Assembly (NCBI RefSeq): GCF_020911725.1
Contig: NZ_CP076620.1
Location: 1,368,501 to 1,432,500, forward strand
Reading direction: 5' to 3'
DNA: 64,000 bases
Origin: Clostridium cadaveris
GTDB taxonomy: Bacteria; Bacillota; Clostridia; Clostridiales; Clostridiaceae
The notes beneath the pieces were generated by a model. It was not told the origin of the DNA and ran no database searches. It saw only the letters and a program-made list of their open reading frames with translations. Below, piece by piece: positions 62,010-64,000 of this stretch (positions are counted from its first letter, which is position 1; each line of letters opens with the position of its first letter). The position numbers were made by a program, and so were the translations under genes.

Positions 62010-62369
62010 GTGAGTAGTGTGTTGATTGTGGATGATGCAGCTTTTATGAGAATGATGATAAGGGATATATTAGAACAGAATGGTTTTCATGTAGTAGCAG
62101 AAGCAAAGGATGGAATGTCTGCTATAGAACAATATAAGAAGTACAAGCCAGATATAGTAACAATGGATATAACTATGCCTGATATGGATGGAATTAAAGC
62201 AGTGGAAGAGATCAAAAAAATAGATAGCTGTGCTAAAATAATAATGTGTACGGCTATGGGGCAGCAAGCTATGGTCATAGATGCAATAAGAGCTGGAGCA
62301 AAAGATTTTATAGTAAAGCCTTTTGAGGAATCTCAGGTTTTAGAGGCTATCAATAAAGTTATAGGATAG
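62010..62369 (+). CDS. cheY: chemotaxis response regulator CheY
   Basis: The 120-residue single receiver domain has the acidic pair in VLIVDDAAF, the phospho-acceptor Asp in PDIVTMDITMPDMDG, the Thr in MCTAMG and the Lys in FIVKPFEE. When phosphorylated it would act on a motor switch. GTG 62010 is preferred over GTG 61992, because the GGGGGTGGG site is correctly spaced only for the former. It lies between cheC and cheW. Confidence 0.93.
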   Translation: MSSVLIVDDAAFMRMMIRDILEQNGFHVVAEAKDGMSAIEQYKKYKPDIVTMDITMPDMDGIKAVEEIKKIDSCAKIIMCTAMGQQAMVIDAIRAGAKDFIVKPFEESQVLEAINKVIG

Positions 62370-62376
62370 GAATAGA

Positions 62377-62763
62377 ATGATGCAGATTTTAATCTTTACT
62401 TTAGAAGAAAAGTTATTTGCACTAGATATAGAAAATATAGAGCTTATAAAAGATACAGGAGATATAACAAGGGTACCTCTAGCGCCCTATTATATTAAAG
62501 GAATTATTGGACTTAATGGAAATATAATTACTGTTTTAGATATAAAAGCAATATTATCTTTAAGCAAAGATAATATTGAAAAAAATATAATTATATTTAA
62601 TGTAGATAAAGAAAAAATGGGTATTACAGTTGACAAAGCTTTAGAAATTGTTGAGATAGATAAAGAAAAAATAGAGTTAATTCAAAATAATATATTTCTT
62701 TGTGGAGTAGTAGAAGTAAAGGAAAAGAAAATATCTATAATAAATACGAATTGTATAATATAA
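62377..62763 (+). CDS. cheW: chemotaxis coupling protein CheW
   Basis: The 128-residue beta-barrel adaptor links CheA and receptors; motifs include LFALDIENIELI, ITRVPLAPYYIKGIIGLNGNIITVLDI and GITVDKALEIVEI. It starts seven bases after cheY at one of two adjacent ATGs (62377 or 62380). It ends the chemotaxis cluster, which contains no receptor, CheR, CheB or CheD. Confidence 0.92.
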   Translation: MMQILIFTLEEKLFALDIENIELIKDTGDITRVPLAPYYIKGIIGLNGNIITVLDIKAILSLSKDNIEKNIIIFNVDKEKMGITVDKALEIVEIDKEKIELIQNNIFLCGVVEVKEKKISIINTNCII

Positions 62764-62812
62764 AGACTGAAAATTAGATTTATAAAAACATAAGTCTAAT
62801 TTTCAGTCTTTA
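62762..62812 (+). terminator. intrinsic terminator of the che cluster
   Basis: AAAGACTGAAAATTAGA pairs perfectly with TCTAATTTTCAGTCTTT around a 16-base loop. Confidence 0.92.
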
Positions 62813-62881
62813 TTAATTATAATCAGAATATAAACTTTAAGCTTTTCATATAATTTATTATTAGAATTATGGAGGGGTTTT

Positions 62882-63646
62882 ATGGGTATAGGATATGTAT
62901 TAGGATGTCTAGTCAGCATACTTTTATGGAAAATCGATAGACAGCAGATTTTTAAAAAGATAAATGATAAGCTTATAAAAATCTTTAGAGAAAAAATAGT
63001 AGTTGAGGTTATATATTTATCTTTTATCATAGCTCTATTTTTTGTATATTACTATTTGGGGTCTAATGAATACATGAACTTTATAACTGCTTTTTTAGTC
63101 ATAAACATAAGTTACAGTGAGAGGTATAATTTGAACTTAACTGACAAAATACAATTTTATAAATCTTTATCACTTCTAACAAAGGGTATATTATGTGGAT
63201 TTATAGCACCTCTATTTTCCATAATGGTTTTTAGAAACAACTATTATGGAATAATATATTTTATGATCTATCAACTTTACGAAGTAGGAGATTATGTGAT
63301 TATAGACTTTCTTTTTAGAATAACAACTATAATACCATCTCTAATATTACAAGGAATCTATTACATCATATATATTTTTAAGAACAGAACATTCAAAATA
63401 GATTTTAAAGAGGACTATCTATCAAATGTAATAAAAAGACCTGTTTTAAATCCAGATATAATGGCTGCATATATAGAAAATATAAACTTTTATTATTACT
63501 TTCAGAGTAAAAATGCAAGCTATATAAAGAGTTATGGAAATTTTAATTCGAAGATTGATAAGGAGTGTATCAAGGATTATTTAAATATAGTATATGGTGT
63601 AGCATTTTTGTTCTTTATAGTTTTCTTAATTATAAGAATACTTTAA
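62882..63646 (+). CDS. polytopic membrane protein of unknown function
   Basis: The 254-residue protein has about five hydrophobic segments (first at 2-16, then about 40-60, 68-80, 100-140 and 235-254) and Tyr-rich loops. No catalytic motif or family is recognised. A good GGAGGGG site lies ahead of the ATG, and a terminator follows, so it is a single-gene unit after the che cluster. Confidence 0.7.
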   Translation: MGIGYVLGCLVSILLWKIDRQQIFKKINDKLIKIFREKIVVEVIYLSFIIALFFVYYYLGSNEYMNFITAFLVINISYSERYNLNLTDKIQFYKSLSLLTKGILCGFIAPLFSIMVFRNNYYGIIYFMIYQLYEVGDYVIIDFLFRITTIIPSLILQGIYYIIYIFKNRTFKIDFKEDYLSNVIKRPVLNPDIMAAYIENINFYYYFQSKNASYIKSYGNFNSKIDKECIKDYLNIVYGVAFLFFIVFLIIRIL

Positions 63647-63649
63647 GTA

Positions 63650-63690
63650 AAAAATCAGCAGAGATATTTGAAAATCTGCTGATTTTATTT
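63650..63690. terminator. bidirectional terminator
   Basis: AAAATCAGCAGA pairs with TCTGCTGATTTT around a 12-base loop, between the membrane protein gene and the convergent pyrophosphatase gene. Confidence 0.9.
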
Positions 63691-63691
63691 T

Positions 63692-64000
63692 TTAGTTTAA
63701 AGAAGCTATAGTAGCTGTTATTGGAGGTATAACCTGCTTCTTACGAGAAAGAACTCCAGGAAGGAATGCTGAATTTGTTGTATCAAAATCTACATTGAAA
63801 GTTTTTGATATTATATCTTTATCAGGACCTACTACAAGAATTTCAGACCCTTCCTTTAAGATATCAGTAAGCATAAATACTAAAATCCTGAAACTATTTT
63901 CTTTTGTATATTCTTCCATTAGATCTAAAATATCATCTTTTAATGACTGAAATCCTTCAATATCCATTGTATTTATTTGGGATACACCTATTTTTATGTT
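63692..64000 (-). CDS. ppaC: manganese-dependent inorganic pyrophosphatase, 5' end outside window
   Basis: This is the C-terminal part of a family II pyrophosphatase, which hydrolyses PPi to phosphate. The visible 102 codons correspond to the DHHA2 domain: KIGVSQINTMD, FMLTDILKEGSEILVVG, and the near-terminal FLPGVLSRKKQVIPP. Its Arg-Lys-Lys motif contacts substrate in this family. The frame is open to the window edge, so the ATG at 63967 is internal and the true start lies to the right of the window. Confidence 0.88.
   Translation of the reverse strand, partial: NIKIGVSQINTMDIEGFQSLKDDILDLMEEYTKENSFRILVFMLTDILKEGSEILVVGPDKDIISKTFNVDFDTTNSAFLPGVLSRKKQVIPPITATIASLN

Noticed and set aside
1-64000. 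CRISPR array, tRNA or rRNA genes, prophage or complete insertion sequence
   Set aside because: I looked on both strands for regularly spaced repeats, tRNA-like ends, phage genes and transposases and saw none. Covariance-model searches would be needed to exclude small RNAs.

Overview
The window is chromosomal DNA from a low-GC, anaerobic Firmicute, most likely Clostridium sensu stricto. The support is strong A/T codon bias, GGAGG-type ribosome sites with frequent TTG and GTG starts, a one-chain pyruvate:ferredoxin oxidoreductase, a pyruvate formate-lyase activase, a PdaA-like deacetylase of the type used for spore cortex, and a PyrR-type attenuator on the pyrimidine operon. The species cannot be named from sequence alone. 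No rRNA, tRNA, prophage, complete insertion sequence or CRISPR array is visible. Almost every transcription unit ends in a clear intrinsic terminator, and many of these serve convergent genes from both sides.

Layout. 0.1-5.9 kb: membrane TPR protein, mannose-6-phosphate isomerase, a lipoprotein, 6-phosphofructokinase, and a beta-lactamase-fold protein whose nucleophile position is Gly. 5.9-8.9 kb: pyrBIFE behind a promoter and PyrR attenuator, with pyrI reduced to its zinc domain and no pyrK or pyrD. 8.9-13.6 kb: formate/nitrite-type channel divergent from pflA, PdaA-like lipoprotein, DEDDh exonuclease, birA. 13.8-20.4 kb: PIN-PhoH ATPase, NAGPA-like protein, a membrane-anchored unknown, a site-2 protease homologue, trmB, and a Ppx/GppA phosphatase. 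20.5-26 kb: an arginyl-tRNA synthetase-like protein without its catalytic motifs, two related RNase H-fold nucleases, and between them a Fur-controlled feoA-feoB-Cys-rich operon that includes an unlisted 51-residue gene.

26-39.6 kb: ComEC-like metallo-hydrolase lipoprotein, plsC, small membrane proteins, a PrcB-like lipoprotein, Lrp, a PHP phosphoesterase, an AraC regulator with a long GH39-like C-terminus, a MATE pump, an 840-residue protein with alpha-CTD-like and sigma-4-like modules, and a processive glycosyltransferase. 39.7-46.3 kb: a tight unit of selU, topoisomerase IV parE and parC, and a DJ-1/PfpI gene. 46.3-54.6 kb: GtrA, an M16 peptidase with recJ, an orphan PAS histidine kinase, murG, and a beta-CASP RNase. 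54.7-58.4 kb: the oxidoreductase gene behind a strong promoter and a long leader. 58.5-64 kb: a His/Cys-rich DUF1292 protein, a HAD phosphatase that seems to start at AUA, a compact cheA-cheC-cheY-cheW cluster, a polytopic membrane protein, and the 3' part of a manganese-dependent pyrophosphatase that runs off the right edge.

Most genes are housekeeping. The points that stand out are enzyme-family members that have lost their active or regulatory parts but remain intact open frames (ArgRS-like protein, Gly-substituted beta-lactamase fold, zinc-domain-only PyrI), two unusual translation starts, and the large sigma-4/alpha-CTD-like protein. I see no phage-defence or other multi-gene accessory island.
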